A DNA stretch of 64,000 nt, taken from Parachryseolinea silvisoli (lineage in GTDB: Bacteria; Bacteroidota; Bacteroidia; Cytophagales; Cyclobacteriaceae). Of the stretch, positions 41,632 through 50,806 are shown piece after piece. The translations under genes and the position numbers were made by a program. The notes under the pieces were generated by a model. It did not search any database. It was not told where the DNA came from and saw nothing but the letters and a program-made list of their open reading frames with translations. Position 1 is the first letter of the stretch; each line of letters begins with the position of its first letter. The stretch spans positions 109,825 through 173,824 of the forward strand of contig NZ_JAIOAO010000009.1 of the NCBI RefSeq assembly GCF_021190955.1, read 5' to 3'.

Positions 41632-43053
41632 ATGAACAGAAGAACATTTATGCAGCAGGCCGGAATGGCAGGAACAGGCATTCTGTTAAGCAGCCAACTG
41701 GCACTGGGTGCAGAAGATGCGGGCTTCCCCATCGTACGCACGGCGCCGTCCAAACGTAAATTCACGAGCAAGGCCGTGGAACAAGCCATCGCCGAGTTTC
41801 GCAAAAACGTCAAGAACAAAGAGCTGGCCTGGTTGTTTGAAAATTGCTTTCCCAATACGCTCGACACCACCGTATTCCACACCACCAAAAACGGTCGCCC
41901 CGATACATACGTCATCACCGGCGACATCGACGCCATGTGGCTCCGCGATAGCAGCGCGCAAGTGTGGCCCTACCTCGACTTCATGAAAGCCGACAAGCCC
42001 CTCCAGCAGCTCATCGCCGGCGTCATCAACCGCCAGACAGCGTGTGTACTGAAAGATCCTTATGCCAACGCCTTCTACGGCGACGAAAGTAAGGTAGGGG
42101 AGTGGGCAAAAGACCGCACCGATATGAAGCCCGGCGTGCACGAACGCAAGTGGGAGATCGACTCCCTGTGTTACCCCATTCGCCTGGCCTACCACTACTG
42201 GAAGATCAGCGGCGACACCGCGCCTTTCGACAACAACTGGCAGCAGTCCGTCAAGGCTATCCTGAAAACATTCAAAGATCAGCAGCGCAAAGAAAACCTC
42301 GGCCCCTACAAGTTCCAACGCGAGACAGCGGTGGCAACCGACACGCAGCCGATGAGCGGTTATGGCTATCCGGTAAAACCCGTAGGCCTCATCTGCTCGG
42401 CGTTCCGCCCCAGCGACGACGCCACCGTACATTCGTTCCTCATACCGTCGAACTACTTCGCCGTGGTCAGCTTGCGCCAGGCAGCAGAAATGTTCGTGGC
42501 CATTGCCAAGGACAATCAAACAGCCGGCGAGCTGAAAGCACTGGCCGACGAAGTGGAAAAAGCACTGCAGCTCTATGCGACAACCGAACACAAAGACTTC
42601 GGCAAGCTCTACGCGTTTGAAGTAAACGGCTTTGGTAGCTACCTGCTGATGGACGATGCCAACATCCCCAGCCTGCTGGCCCTGCCGTACCTGGGCGCCG
42701 TCGCGAAGAACGACCCGGTATATGTCACCACCCGCAAGTTCCTGTTCTCGTCCGAGAACCCCTTCTTCTTCAAAGGCACGGCCGGCGAAGGTATCGGTGG
42801 CCCGCACGTAGGACAGGACATGATCTGGCCCATGAGCCTCATCATGCGCGGCCTCACCAGCGACGACGAGCAGGAGATCAAAGCGTGCATCGATATTCTG
42901 AAGCGTTCGCACGGCGACACCGGCTTCATGCACGAGTCGTTCCACAAAGACGATCCGAAGAATTTTACCCGTTCCTGGTTCGCCTGGACCAACACCCTCT
43001 TTGGTGAGTTCCTGTGGAAAGTATATAAGCAGAAACCGCAGCTGTTGGCCTAA
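41632..43053 (+). CDS. Glycoside hydrolase family 125 (exo-alpha-1,6-mannosidase type)
   Basis: 473 residues. The N-terminus NRRTFMQQAGMAGTGILLSSQLALGAE is a Tat-like signal (RRTFMQ). GH125 is an (alpha/alpha)6 barrel, and the sequence shows its marks: YVITGDIDAMWLRDSSAQVWPYL, VHERKWEIDSLCYPIRLAYHYWK, GLICSAFRPSDDATVHSFLIPSNYFA, and GEGIGGPHVGQDMIWPMSLIMRGLTS. These enzymes are metal-independent exo-mannosidases acting on alpha-1,6-mannose, for example on N-glycans or yeast mannan. Exported to the periplasm. It is monocistronic, bounded by a TAnnTTTG element and a terminator, without SusCD genes close by. Confidence 0.93.
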   Translation: MNRRTFMQQAGMAGTGILLSSQLALGAEDAGFPIVRTAPSKRKFTSKAVEQAIAEFRKNVKNKELAWLFENCFPNTLDTTVFHTTKNGRPDTYVITGDIDAMWLRDSSAQVWPYLDFMKADKPLQQLIAGVINRQTACVLKDPYANAFYGDESKVGEWAKDRTDMKPGVHERKWEIDSLCYPIRLAYHYWKISGDTAPFDNNWQQSVKAILKTFKDQQRKENLGPYKFQRETAVATDTQPMSGYGYPVKPVGLICSAFRPSDDATVHSFLIPSNYFAVVSLRQAAEMFVAIAKDNQTAGELKALADEVEKALQLYATTEHKDFGKLYAFEVNGFGSYLLMDDANIPSLLALPYLGAVAKNDPVYVTTRKFLFSSENPFFFKGTAGEGIGGPHVGQDMIWPMSLIMRGLTSDDEQEIKACIDILKRSHGDTGFMHESFHKDDPKNFTRSWFAWTNTLFGEFLWKVYKQKPQLLA

Positions 43054-43084
43054 GGCATCAACGCATAGGCATCACGATAAAGCG

Positions 43085-43116
43085 GCACCCCGGCAAAATG
43101 TCGGGGTGCTTTTTTT
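43085..43116 (+). terminator. Intrinsic terminator after GH125
   Basis: GCACCCCG (43085-43092) pairs with CGGGGTGC (43102-43109), followed by TTTTTTT. Confidence 0.9.
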
Positions 43117-43162
43117 ATAGCATGCCTGTGTGGGAAAATGGAAACAGCTTAGGAGAGAAACG

Positions 43163-43390
43163 CTACTGTAAGACGGCGTGCTCTTCCAGGATACAGTCGC
43201 CCTTGGTGACGGTCATTTCGCGGCGTACAGCCTCGCTGGTCATACGCACGATCCAGTTCTTCCAGATAGGATGTAATACCACGGTATAGGTACGGCCCGC
43301 CGAAAGAAAGTCGGGAAACTCGTCCAGAAAGACGACGTAGAGGTGATTAAAATACCGGACCTTTTGATGAATTTCAGGATTGAATTCCAT
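43163..43390 (-). CDS. Small hypothetical protein
   Basis: 75 residues: MEFNPEIHQKVRYF at the N-terminus, then VVFLDEFPDFL, RTYTVVLHPIWKNWIVRMT and TVTKGDCILEEHAVL. No signal peptide; beta-rich by eye. It is the only orderly frame in the 560-nt stretch between the GH125 terminator and the Ate-like gene, and competing frames on the same strand have poor composition. I recognise no family. The 230 nt upstream to 43622 contain no further gene. Moderate support only. Confidence 0.5.
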   Translation of the reverse strand: MEFNPEIHQKVRYFNHLYVVFLDEFPDFLSAGRTYTVVLHPIWKNWIVRMTSEAVRREMTVTKGDCILEEHAVLQ

Positions 43391-43622
43391 AGAGAACGAA
43401 AGACATGTTCGTTTTTATCATACTGTAATGTTAGCAAATCCCGCCAACACCTGGCCGTAAAGGCATAGTACTATTTTACCATTCAATACCCGGAAATACC
43501 CCCGTAATGATTCAGGCCGGGTTCGAAGATAAGCTGATTATGAATGTTTTAGGGAAAATGAGTGATTCCGCTTAATTTTACGAAGCAGGCGCCGGTCTGC
43601 CATTATACGCACCAGGAGCACT

Positions 43623-44666
43623 ATGTTTTCACACGTACATTTCCCACAAAAGCTTGCTCCCGAAGACCTCGATATGTACCTGGCCGCAGGCTGGTTTCGC
43701 ATGGCCCAAAGCATCTTTACCACCAACTTCCTCAACTTTAAAGGGCAGTTCTATAGCGCCATCTGGCTGCGCGTAGCATTAGAGAAGTTTACCGCCGATA
43801 AAACCCAGCAAAAGATCATCAAACGCAACAGCGCCTTCCGTACGGAGATACAACCCGCTAAGGTTACCCTGGCGCAAGAGGCCCTCTTCACTACTTACCG
43901 TGCCAGCGTATCGTTCGAAGCCGCCACGTCACTGAATAGCCTGCTATATGGAAAAGTATTCTATGCAATATTCGATACCTACGAAGTAAACATATATGAT
44001 GGCGACCGCCTCATTGCCAGCGGCTTCTTCGACCTCGGCCGTAACAGCGCCGCCGGCATCACCAGCTTCTACGATCCCGAGTACCGAAAATACAGCCTGG
44101 GCCGTTACCTGATATACCTTAAGATGGCATACTGCCAACAGCAGGGTCTCGAGTATTTTTACCCCGGCTACTTTGTGCCCGGCTATACCTTGTTCGACTA
44201 CAAGCTCGACATGAACCGCGACCTGCTGCAGTTCTTACCGGTAGGCACCGGCCAGTGGACGCCCATCGGGCTGTTCTCGCCTGCCGTAAACCCCTTGCTG
44301 GTCATGCACCAGAAGCTGGAGGCCATACAAGAGGAACTTCAGCAGGCCGGCATTGCCATGGCGTTATATCAATACGAATTCTTCGACGGCAACCTCATCC
44401 CCGAGCTGAGCGACATCGACCTGTTCGACTTCCCCCTATTCCTCAAAGGCGCCGACCCCGCCCTGGGCGAGCTGGGTTCCTGGATCGTCTACGACGTACG
44501 TGACGAACAATACCACGTCTTCCAGTGCACCATCGTCGGCACCCCCGCCATCCCTGGCCAGACGCCCGGCAACTATACCGACCACCTGGTCAAGTTTGAC
44601 CACGACATCGCCGCCGCACCCCATGCCGAAGGCATCATTCCCATTATCAAAGCACAACTCGCATGA
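43623..44666 (+). CDS. Arginyl-tRNA--protein transferase-like (Ate/Bpt) protein
   Basis: 347 residues. The N-half shows the Ate/Bpt pattern: MYLAAGWFRMA, then IWLRVALEKFTADKTQQKIIKRNSAFRTEI, then LFTTYRASVSFE. The C-half has the GNAT-like core of the transferase: DLGRNSAAGITSFYDPEYRKYSLGRYLIYLKMAYCQQQGLEYFYPGYFVPGYTLFDYK. These enzymes attach Arg or Leu from tRNA to N-terminal acidic residues for N-end-rule degradation. The Cys cluster at the N-terminus of typical Ate/Bpt is absent (FLNFKGQFYS takes its place), and about 90 C-terminal residues extend beyond the bacterial Bpt size. Starts at ATG 43623 after AGGAGC. It overlaps the next gene by ATGA. Activity should not be assumed. Confidence 0.8.
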   Translation: MFSHVHFPQKLAPEDLDMYLAAGWFRMAQSIFTTNFLNFKGQFYSAIWLRVALEKFTADKTQQKIIKRNSAFRTEIQPAKVTLAQEALFTTYRASVSFEAATSLNSLLYGKVFYAIFDTYEVNIYDGDRLIASGFFDLGRNSAAGITSFYDPEYRKYSLGRYLIYLKMAYCQQQGLEYFYPGYFVPGYTLFDYKLDMNRDLLQFLPVGTGQWTPIGLFSPAVNPLLVMHQKLEAIQEELQQAGIAMALYQYEFFDGNLIPELSDIDLFDFPLFLKGADPALGELGSWIVYDVRDEQYHVFQCTIVGTPAIPGQTPGNYTDHLVKFDHDIAAAPHAEGIIPIIKAQLA

Positions 44667-45535
44667 ACTATATCGTCTATCTTTCGCACTCCAGCAAAGA
44701 CATCTACTACGAAGCTTTGTACTCCATTTACTCCCTGGCCATACGCCAGGACCTGCGGGGCGTATCATTCATCATTTATACCGACGACCCCAGCGCCTTT
44801 CAAAAATACCTGGGCCACGCGCAGGTGCACTACGAGACCATGACGCCGGCGCTCATGCGCGAGTGGCGTGGCAAACACAACTTCGTACACCGCGCCAAGG
44901 TCCGGACGCTACAAGATGTATTGACCAAATACACCGGCAACTTCCTCTTCCTCGATTCAGACACCTACGTCCAGCAAAACCTCGCGCCCATTTTCAGTCG
45001 CATCCAGGCCGGCGAGCTTTTCATGGACCGCATGGAAAAACACCTGGACCGTTCGAAGATCTATAAGGCGCTGCTGAATCATACTGTCGCCATAGACGGC
45101 ATCCCCGTGACCTTTACCGAAGAGGTGGAGATCTGGAATACGGGCGCCGTCGGCTATACCAATGCCACCGCCCCGCTGTTGGAAAAAAGCCTGGCCTTAA
45201 CGGATCAACTGCTGGACTATTACATCCGCCACATCATCGAGCAGTTCGCCATCTCCTATACCTTCCAGCGCGACAGGCGCTTGAACCCGCTCGATGCCTA
45301 CGTCTTTCATTATTGGAACGTAAAAGAATTCCGCGGCTACCTGCGTCAGATCTTTGAGCACCCCGCCGCCGAAGACCGCCAGTCGCTGGAAATGATCGTG
45401 CGCAAAATCGACCCATCGGTATTGTTAAAACAAAAGCTGGACTGGAAATACAACGGCGGCATAGTACGCGCCATCGAGCGAATGTTCGGAAAGAAGTTTG
45501 CCCTCGCGCCACTAAAGATTGAGGAGTTGCTATAA
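44663..45535 (+). CDS. GT-A-fold glycosyltransferase-like protein
   Basis: 290 residues, no signal peptide. Opening strand IVYLSHSSKDIYYEALYSIYSLAI and ISFIIYTDD-type strand (GVSFIIYTDDPSAF), then HRAKVRTLQDVLTKYTGNFLFLDSDTYV, in which DSD is the metal-binding DxD of GT-A enzymes. Later EEVEIWNTGAVGYTN fits the acceptor-side strand. The family resembles GT8-like or capsule-type sugar transferases but I cannot assign a donor or acceptor. The start overlaps the stop of the Ate-like gene by ATGA, so the two are translated together, an unexpected pairing. Confidence 0.75.
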   Translation: MNYIVYLSHSSKDIYYEALYSIYSLAIRQDLRGVSFIIYTDDPSAFQKYLGHAQVHYETMTPALMREWRGKHNFVHRAKVRTLQDVLTKYTGNFLFLDSDTYVQQNLAPIFSRIQAGELFMDRMEKHLDRSKIYKALLNHTVAIDGIPVTFTEEVEIWNTGAVGYTNATAPLLEKSLALTDQLLDYYIRHIIEQFAISYTFQRDRRLNPLDAYVFHYWNVKEFRGYLRQIFEHPAAEDRQSLEMIVRKIDPSVLLKQKLDWKYNGGIVRAIERMFGKKFALAPLKIEELL

Positions 45536-45578
45536 AAACTCCTTACCATTGTATTTACACCTCCGATCATTACCCAGC

Positions 45579-46616
45579 ATGACTTTCCGCACCTTCTTTC
45601 TGGCTAGTATAGTATTCGTGGCCGGCAGCGCTGCCGCGCAAACGCCCTTTCAGAAATCCACCGACATCCTGCTGTTCCTGCAAAAGCGCACCCCCTTTAG
45701 CGGCATGGTCTTGATCGTACAGGACGGTAAAAAAATCTATGAGAACGCAGGAGGCTACGCCGACCGGGAGGCAGAAAGTTTATTTAAACACCATGACCAG
45801 TTTGTAATCGGCTCCATCAGCAAACAATTCACGGCGGTTCTCATCTTACAAGAATACGACAAAGGCCACCTCAAGCCCGAAGACGCGATCAGCAAATACC
45901 TGCCGGACCTCAAACAACCTTGGGCCGACTCCGTCACTATCCACCAGTTGCTCACGCATACCCACGGCATCGTAGGCCTCGACAAGCCGTTGAAATTTAA
46001 AGCCGGCACAAGCTATTCTTATTCGCAGATCGGCTACGAGCTATTATCACAGATCGTCGCCAGGACCTCCGGAGAAAACTTCCCCGCGCTCTCCGCCGCA
46101 TTATTCCGCCGCTGCGGCATGGAACACACCACGCACCCGAGGAGTGCGCACCCTACCCTTGTCAAAGGCTATACCGGTGACAAAAACTATATACTACACT
46201 ACGAAACCGAAAGCCTCGTAAACTACCCGGCCGCCGGCGCTTTCATCTCTACTACCGAAGACCTGGTAAAATGGAATGAGTGTCTGCATAGCGGCAAGCT
46301 CCTCAAACCCGCCACCTACACACGCATGTTCACGATGAAAGAGGGCGCCGTCCGCGACCACCCCCTCTTCGGCAAAACCTACTACGGCTACGGCCCCACC
46401 ATCACCGAAGAAGACGGCATCACGTGGGTCGGCCAAACCGGCTTCTGCCCCGGCTTCGTCTCCATGAATTATTATTACCCCGCCACTAAAACCAGCGTCA
46501 TCATGCTCAGCAACACCGTGTATAACGAAGACGACCTCCCCGAAACATTTTACTACCACGTGCAAATGCTGAAGGAAATGAAAAAATATCTGCTCGATCA
46601 GCGCGCAAAGAAATAG
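45579..46616 (+). CDS. Beta-lactamase-family serine hydrolase (class C/PBP-like)
   Basis: 345 residues from ATG 45579; the frame opens at 45519, but the signal peptide (MTFRTFFLASIVFVAGSAAA) begins here. Catalytic S-x-x-K in VIGSISKQFTAVLI, Y-x-N-like YSQIGYELL, and near the end the G-Q-T-G motif in ITWVGQTGFCPGF replacing the KTG of true beta-lactamases. It is a periplasmic esterase or D-alanyl peptidase of the Pfam Beta-lactamase family; resistance is not implied. It follows the glycosyltransferase by about 40 nt. Confidence 0.9.
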   Translation: MTFRTFFLASIVFVAGSAAAQTPFQKSTDILLFLQKRTPFSGMVLIVQDGKKIYENAGGYADREAESLFKHHDQFVIGSISKQFTAVLILQEYDKGHLKPEDAISKYLPDLKQPWADSVTIHQLLTHTHGIVGLDKPLKFKAGTSYSYSQIGYELLSQIVARTSGENFPALSAALFRRCGMEHTTHPRSAHPTLVKGYTGDKNYILHYETESLVNYPAAGAFISTTEDLVKWNECLHSGKLLKPATYTRMFTMKEGAVRDHPLFGKTYYGYGPTITEEDGITWVGQTGFCPGFVSMNYYYPATKTSVIMLSNTVYNEDDLPETFYYHVQMLKEMKKYLLDQRAKK

Positions 46617-46693
46617 ACGTCGCACACGCAACCATTACGGGGCGAGACGAGCCGTAGTGCACAAAATTCCCACCTGCATTCAATTCTGTAGTG

Positions 46694-46701
46694 TATATTT
46701 G
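46694..46701 (+). promoter_or_regulatory. -7 promoter element TATATTTG
   Basis: A perfect TAnnTTTG 16 bp upstream of the ATG at 46717, implying a leader of about 10 nt for the DUF1684 gene. Confidence 0.5.
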
Positions 46702-46716
46702 TTTAACGCAGATTAT

Positions 46717-47643
46717 ATGCACACACAACGCCTGTATTATATTTTCCTACTGGCAGCCCTGACCACCTGCTCCCCCAAAAAGCTCACCTCCGAAGAGCTC
46801 CAATCCTACCAGTCCGAAATCGAAGCCTGGCACCAGGACCGCCTCGACGAGGTAAAGTCTCCCCAAGGTTGGCTCAACCTCGTCGGCCTATATTGGCTGG
46901 AACCCGGCATCAACACCTTCGGCACCGCGCCCGACAACAAGGTCATCTTTCCCGAAGGAACAATCGCGCCTAAAGCCGGCTACTATAGAGTGAACCAGCA
47001 TGACATAACCTTCATGCCCATAGACGCCGCCATCGCCATCAACGGCCAGCCCATAGTAATCGAAACGACCATTCCCTTCGACTCCCTCCGCGGCGCCATC
47101 TTCACCAGCGGTTCACTGGAGTGGTTCATCCTCCGCCGCGACACCCGTCTGGGCATCCGCTTACGCGACCTGAACAGCCAGGCCGTAAAAACATTCAAGG
47201 GCATCGAGCGATACCCCGTCAATCCTGCCTATCGCATCGAAGCGACCTTTGAGCGTGCCGACTCCACGCACACCATCAACATCACCAATGTCATTGGCCA
47301 GACAACAGCCCAGTCCTCGCCAGGCACCCTGGTCTTCACATTACACGGCCAGGAACATCGCCTGGACGCTCTCGAAGAAGGAGATGAGCTTTTCGTCATC
47401 TTCGGTGACGAGACCAGCGGCAAAGACACGTACGGCGGCGGCCGCTTCGTATACACCGACAAACCGAACGCCAAAAACAAAGTGTACATTGACTTCAATA
47501 AAGCCCACAATCCACCCTGCGTCTTCACCCCTTATGCCACGTGCCCGCTACCACCCGCGCAAAATATAGTGAAGGTATCTATAGAGGCCGGTGAGAAAAA
47601 TTATCACGCCGAAGGCCAGTCAGGGACAGCAAAGGGTATATAA
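46717..47643 (+). CDS. DUF1684 family lipoprotein
   Basis: 308 residues from ATG 46717; the frame reaches 46657 but the promoter element lies inside that part. Signal ends AALTTC (lipobox) before SPKK. DUF1684 marks: YQSEIEAWHQDRLDEVKSPQGWLNLVGLYWLEPGINTFG, SLEWFILRRDTRLGIRLRD, FKGIERYPVNPAYRIEATF, FGDETSGKDTYGGGRFVY, VYIDFNKAHNPPCVFTPYATCPLPPAQN. A beta-rich protein of unknown biochemical function, widespread in Bacteroidota. The M20 amidohydrolase follows after 11 nt, so the two are likely co-expressed. Confidence 0.92.
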   Translation: MHTQRLYYIFLLAALTTCSPKKLTSEELQSYQSEIEAWHQDRLDEVKSPQGWLNLVGLYWLEPGINTFGTAPDNKVIFPEGTIAPKAGYYRVNQHDITFMPIDAAIAINGQPIVIETTIPFDSLRGAIFTSGSLEWFILRRDTRLGIRLRDLNSQAVKTFKGIERYPVNPAYRIEATFERADSTHTINITNVIGQTTAQSSPGTLVFTLHGQEHRLDALEEGDELFVIFGDETSGKDTYGGGRFVYTDKPNAKNKVYIDFNKAHNPPCVFTPYATCPLPPAQNIVKVSIEAGEKNYHAEGQSGTAKGI

Positions 47644-47654
47644 CGATAATCGAC

Positions 47655-48980
47655 ATGTATAAAAAGAAAAACGTTCTTCTCACGATTGCATTTCTCCTCG
47701 CCGGTGTTGCCTATGCTCAAACACCCGCCATGAAGAAGGTAGCGGAAAGCATTGCTACTGAGCAAACCAACCTGGAACAACTCTATCGTTATCTGCATGA
47801 ACATCCCGAACTATCCGCACAGGAAGAGAAGACCTCCGCGCGCATGGCGCAGGAGTTAAAACAACTCGGCTTCGACGTCGTTGAAAAGATCGGTGGCTAC
47901 GGCCTTGCGGGGATATTAAAGAACGGCGACGGTCCCGTAGTATTGATCCGCACTGACATGGATGCACTGCCGCTGGAGGAGAAGACGGGGTTGGCATATG
48001 CCAGCAAGGCTCGGGGTATCAACGCAGCGGGGCAGGAGGTAGGTATTATGCACGCCTGCGGCCATGACCTGCACATGTCCGTATTCATCGGCACGGCACG
48101 GGCGCTGGTACACGCGCGAAAACATTGGCATGGAACATTAGTGATGGTGGCACAGCCGTCCGAGGAAAACGGTTTTGGTGCCGAGAAGATGTTCAGCAAC
48201 GGCCTCTACGAAAAGATCCCTTATCCTGATGTAGCCCTGGCGTTACACAACCACGCCACACTACCCGCCGGAAGCGTAGGCTACAATCCCGGCAACTTCA
48301 TGGCCAGCGTCGACATGATGAACATCACCGTCCACGGTCAGGGTGGACACGGCGCCGCCCCGCACCAAACCATCGACCCCGTCGTCCTCAGTGCCCAGAT
48401 GATCTTAGCTTTTCAGACAATCGTCAGCCGCGAAATAAATCCTCTTGAACCGGCCGTCATCACCGTCGGGTCGATCCACGGCGGCACCGTACACAACATC
48501 ATCTCCGACGAAGTAAAATTACAGCTCACACTCCGCTCATATTCCCCCGCCGTACGCAAACAGATCATCGCCTCCATCGAAAACAAAGCAAAACACCTGG
48601 CCCTCCAGGCCGGCCTCCCCGAAACCAAGCTCCCCGAAATCACCATCAACGAACCCCGCGTCCCGGCCACAATCAACGACAAAGACCTTACCCTAAAACT
48701 GGTCAACGTCTTTCAAAACACCTTCGGCAAAGACCGCGTCTCCGAAGTTCCGTCCGCCATGGTAGGCGAAGACTTCAGCTGGTTCGCCCTCCAACAAAAG
48801 AAAGTCCCGATCTGCATGTTCTGGCTCGGCACCGCCGGCGAGGAGGCACTAAAGACGTCTCAGCAAACGGGTAAATCTTTATCGTCACTACACGCGGCTA
48901 CATTCGCACCGACAGTGAACCCAACGCTACAGACAGGCATCACTGCGATGAGCGCGGCAGCATTATCGCTGTTGCGTTAA
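47655..48980 (+). CDS. M20-family amidohydrolase (secreted)
   Basis: 441 residues with a signal peptide (KNVLLTIAFLLAGVAYAQ). Peptidase M20D group: RTDMDALPLEE carries the conserved Asp, GIMHACGHDLHMSVF is the HxCGHD zinc motif, QPSEENGFGAEKM the next Glu ligands, and VHGQGGHGAAPHQTIDPV the dimerisation-domain His. A late ligand His sits in SLHAATFAPTV. Such enzymes (hippurate- or indole-acetyl-amino-acid-like hydrolases) cut N-acyl amino acids; substrate unknown. It is in the periplasm, which is less usual for this group. All metal ligands are in place. Confidence 0.93.
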   Translation: MYKKKNVLLTIAFLLAGVAYAQTPAMKKVAESIATEQTNLEQLYRYLHEHPELSAQEEKTSARMAQELKQLGFDVVEKIGGYGLAGILKNGDGPVVLIRTDMDALPLEEKTGLAYASKARGINAAGQEVGIMHACGHDLHMSVFIGTARALVHARKHWHGTLVMVAQPSEENGFGAEKMFSNGLYEKIPYPDVALALHNHATLPAGSVGYNPGNFMASVDMMNITVHGQGGHGAAPHQTIDPVVLSAQMILAFQTIVSREINPLEPAVITVGSIHGGTVHNIISDEVKLQLTLRSYSPAVRKQIIASIENKAKHLALQAGLPETKLPEITINEPRVPATINDKDLTLKLVNVFQNTFGKDRVSEVPSAMVGEDFSWFALQQKKVPICMFWLGTAGEEALKTSQQTGKSLSSLHAATFAPTVNPTLQTGITAMSAAALSLLR

Positions 48981-49030
48981 TATATTGTGTTAAAATATAT
49001 ATGTGGGACATGTGGCGCAAGGTACGCGGC

Positions 49031-49148
49031 ACCTGGCGCAGGTCTTAGCCCCGCCTCGGGGCGGAGACCTGTGCCCAGTATGGATGCAGTCTCCGACTGC
49101 AGTTTCAGTCACAAGAGCCGCGCTACGCGCTAACTCTTGCGCCAGCAG
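49031..49148. repeat. REP-like inverted pair, copy C
   Basis: The plus-oriented half is ACCTGGCGCAGGTCTTAG ... GGCGGAGACCTGTGCC (49031-49075) followed by hairpin GCAGTCtccGACTGC (49086-49100). The minus-oriented half at 49108-49148 reads on the minus strand GCTGGCGCAAGAGTTAGC ... CTCTTGTGACT, near-identical to copy A. Two REPs facing each other resemble a BIME. Located between convergent genes (M20 and DinB). Confidence 0.7.
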
Positions 49149-49167
49149 CACCAGGATTTAACAGCAG

Positions 49168-49845
49168 TTACTCCTTCGAAGCCTTCGCCCCCGGCAACCG
49201 ACTCTTCAGAAAAGCAATCTGCCCGCGGTGATTCGATTCATGCTCACACACATGAAACCATTTCCAATAGGTATTGAGTGGTTCCTCCTTCGACCACTCC
49301 GGATCCACCGCCAGCAACCATGCATCATCTTTCGTCTTCAATGTTGCCAGCGTCTTCTCCCGCACCGGCGTGATCTTATCAACATAATACTTTATCTCGT
49401 TCCCCTTAATCTGCTTCCGCCCCTCATCACCAAGTTCCATCGCCGCGCCCCATTCCTTCTTCTCTGCGTCATTAAAATCCTGACGCCCTTCAAATGTATT
49501 CGCCTGATAAAAAGTCTCTGTAGCACCCAGGTGCATCAGTAACGCCCCAATGGTATTTGCCTTCGGGTCAAGCAAGAAATCCAGTTCCTGTTTCGTAAAC
49601 GCCTTCGTCATATTCAAAATCGTAAACCGATTATAATTCAACATCGACACGAGCGTGCCGATCTGCGGTGAATACCCGGGTGTGGGCCCGATAACATAGA
49701 CACCATCTTTCATCGCTGGCACAGCGGCATCGGCTGCCGTCGCAAATGTGCCGAGTCCGGCGGTCAATCCGGCGAGTCCGGCCGTTAGTTGTGTTGTCGT
49801 GCGCAGAAAGCTTCTGCGGCTTTGGGAGGGGGCGGTCGTGTTCAT
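49168..49845 (-). CDS. DinB-family protein with Tat signal
   Basis: 225 residues. N-terminus QSRRSFLRTTTQLTAGLAGLTAGLG is a classic twin-arginine signal (SRRSFLRT), so the folded protein is exported. The remainder is a DinB-type four-helix bundle with metal-ligand His pattern: N-terminal-half ALLMHLGATETFY and the C-terminal HVCEHESNHRGQIAFLKSRL (H-x-x-x-HRGQ). Most DinB proteins are cytoplasmic thiol-dependent metal enzymes; Tat export is unusual and suggests a folded, metal-loaded periplasmic form. Function unknown. Divergent from the dioxygenase gene. Confidence 0.88.
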   Translation of the reverse strand: MNTTAPSQSRRSFLRTTTQLTAGLAGLTAGLGTFATAADAAVPAMKDGVYVIGPTPGYSPQIGTLVSMLNYNRFTILNMTKAFTKQELDFLLDPKANTIGALLMHLGATETFYQANTFEGRQDFNDAEKKEWGAAMELGDEGRKQIKGNEIKYYVDKITPVREKTLATLKTKDDAWLLAVDPEWSKEEPLNTYWKWFHVCEHESNHRGQIAFLKSRLPGAKASKE

Positions 49846-50092
49846 GGGTTTTGGTGGTATGGTTAACGTAATAAAGGGAAAGCGGAATTTAGTGTATCAC
49901 GTGCATTTATCATAGCGGCCGCGCGCATACTTCCCCTCCGCATTGTCTATTTTTTTCTGAAGAAGTACGTAACTTGGTCTACACAAAGGCCTGACTTGTC
50001 GCAAGCCCGTGACCCTGCACACACGAAATCGGTTACAAAAGGCGTAATGCAGATATGCATAAACGAAAAGACTTACCTAACCCAAAACGAAC

Positions 50093-50797
50093 ATGCAGCG
50101 AAAGCAATTTTTGAAGACCCTGGGAATGACAAGCATGCTGATGCCCTTGCTGCATGCATGCGGCAGTGATGACGACGCCAGCGCGGGCACCGAAACGGGC
50201 GACTGCGCCCTCACCGACAGCGAAACCGCCGGCCCATTTCCCACCAAGAGCCCGGCTTCCCTCGTCCTGACCGACATCCGCTCCGACCGCACCGGCGTAC
50301 CGTTTAATTTTACCATCACGGTACAAAACAAAGCCGAAAACTGCACCGCCCTCGAAGGCGCCATCGTCGACGTATGGCACTGCGACAAAGACGGCTATTA
50401 TTCGGAATACGGCGGCACACAAATGCAGCAAGAGGATTTCACGAGTGTGCACTTCCTGCGCGGCCGCCAGGTAACGAATGCCGACGGAAAAGTAGGCTTC
50501 ACATCGATCTTTCCCGGCTGGTACCAGGGGCGCGCCACGCACATCCACGTGCATATTTACAACGCTGATGGCGATTCACTCCTCGTGACGCAGATCGCGT
50601 TCCCCGAAGGCTCCAACAGCGCCGTAAGCCAGGTGAACGCCTCGACGGCCAACGGCTACACCAAAGGCATGAGTGGCTATACCACCAACGCCAGCGACAA
50701 CATCTTTGCCGACTCTCTCGACAACGAGATCGGCACGATCACAGGCAGCGTCGCCGACGGCTTTGAGCTCACGCATACCATTGTTGTCAATGCCTAA
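50093..50797 (+). CDS. Secreted intradiol ring-cleavage dioxygenase (lipoprotein)
   Basis: 234 residues. Signal-like start ends MPLLHACGSDDD: a lipobox then acidic residues typical of surface-exported lipoproteins. The Dioxygenase_C fold is plain: CALTDSETAGPFP, FNFTITVQN, CTALEGAIVDVWHCDKDGYYSEYG, then RGRQVTNADGKVGFTSIFPGWYQGRATHIHVHIYN. The two Tyr and two His ligands of non-heme Fe(III) (Y in DGYYSEYG, Y in GWYQGR, HxH) are present, as in protocatechuate or catechol intradiol enzymes. Its extracytoplasmic location is uncommon, so it may act on phenolic or lignin-derived substrates outside the cell. It is followed after 9 nt by the pirin-like gene. Confidence 0.9.
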   Translation: MQRKQFLKTLGMTSMLMPLLHACGSDDDASAGTETGDCALTDSETAGPFPTKSPASLVLTDIRSDRTGVPFNFTITVQNKAENCTALEGAIVDVWHCDKDGYYSEYGGTQMQQEDFTSVHFLRGRQVTNADGKVGFTSIFPGWYQGRATHIHVHIYNADGDSLLVTQIAFPEGSNSAVSQVNASTANGYTKGMSGYTTNASDNIFADSLDNEIGTITGSVADGFELTHTIVVNA

Positions 50798-50806
50798 GCC
50801 GTCCGC

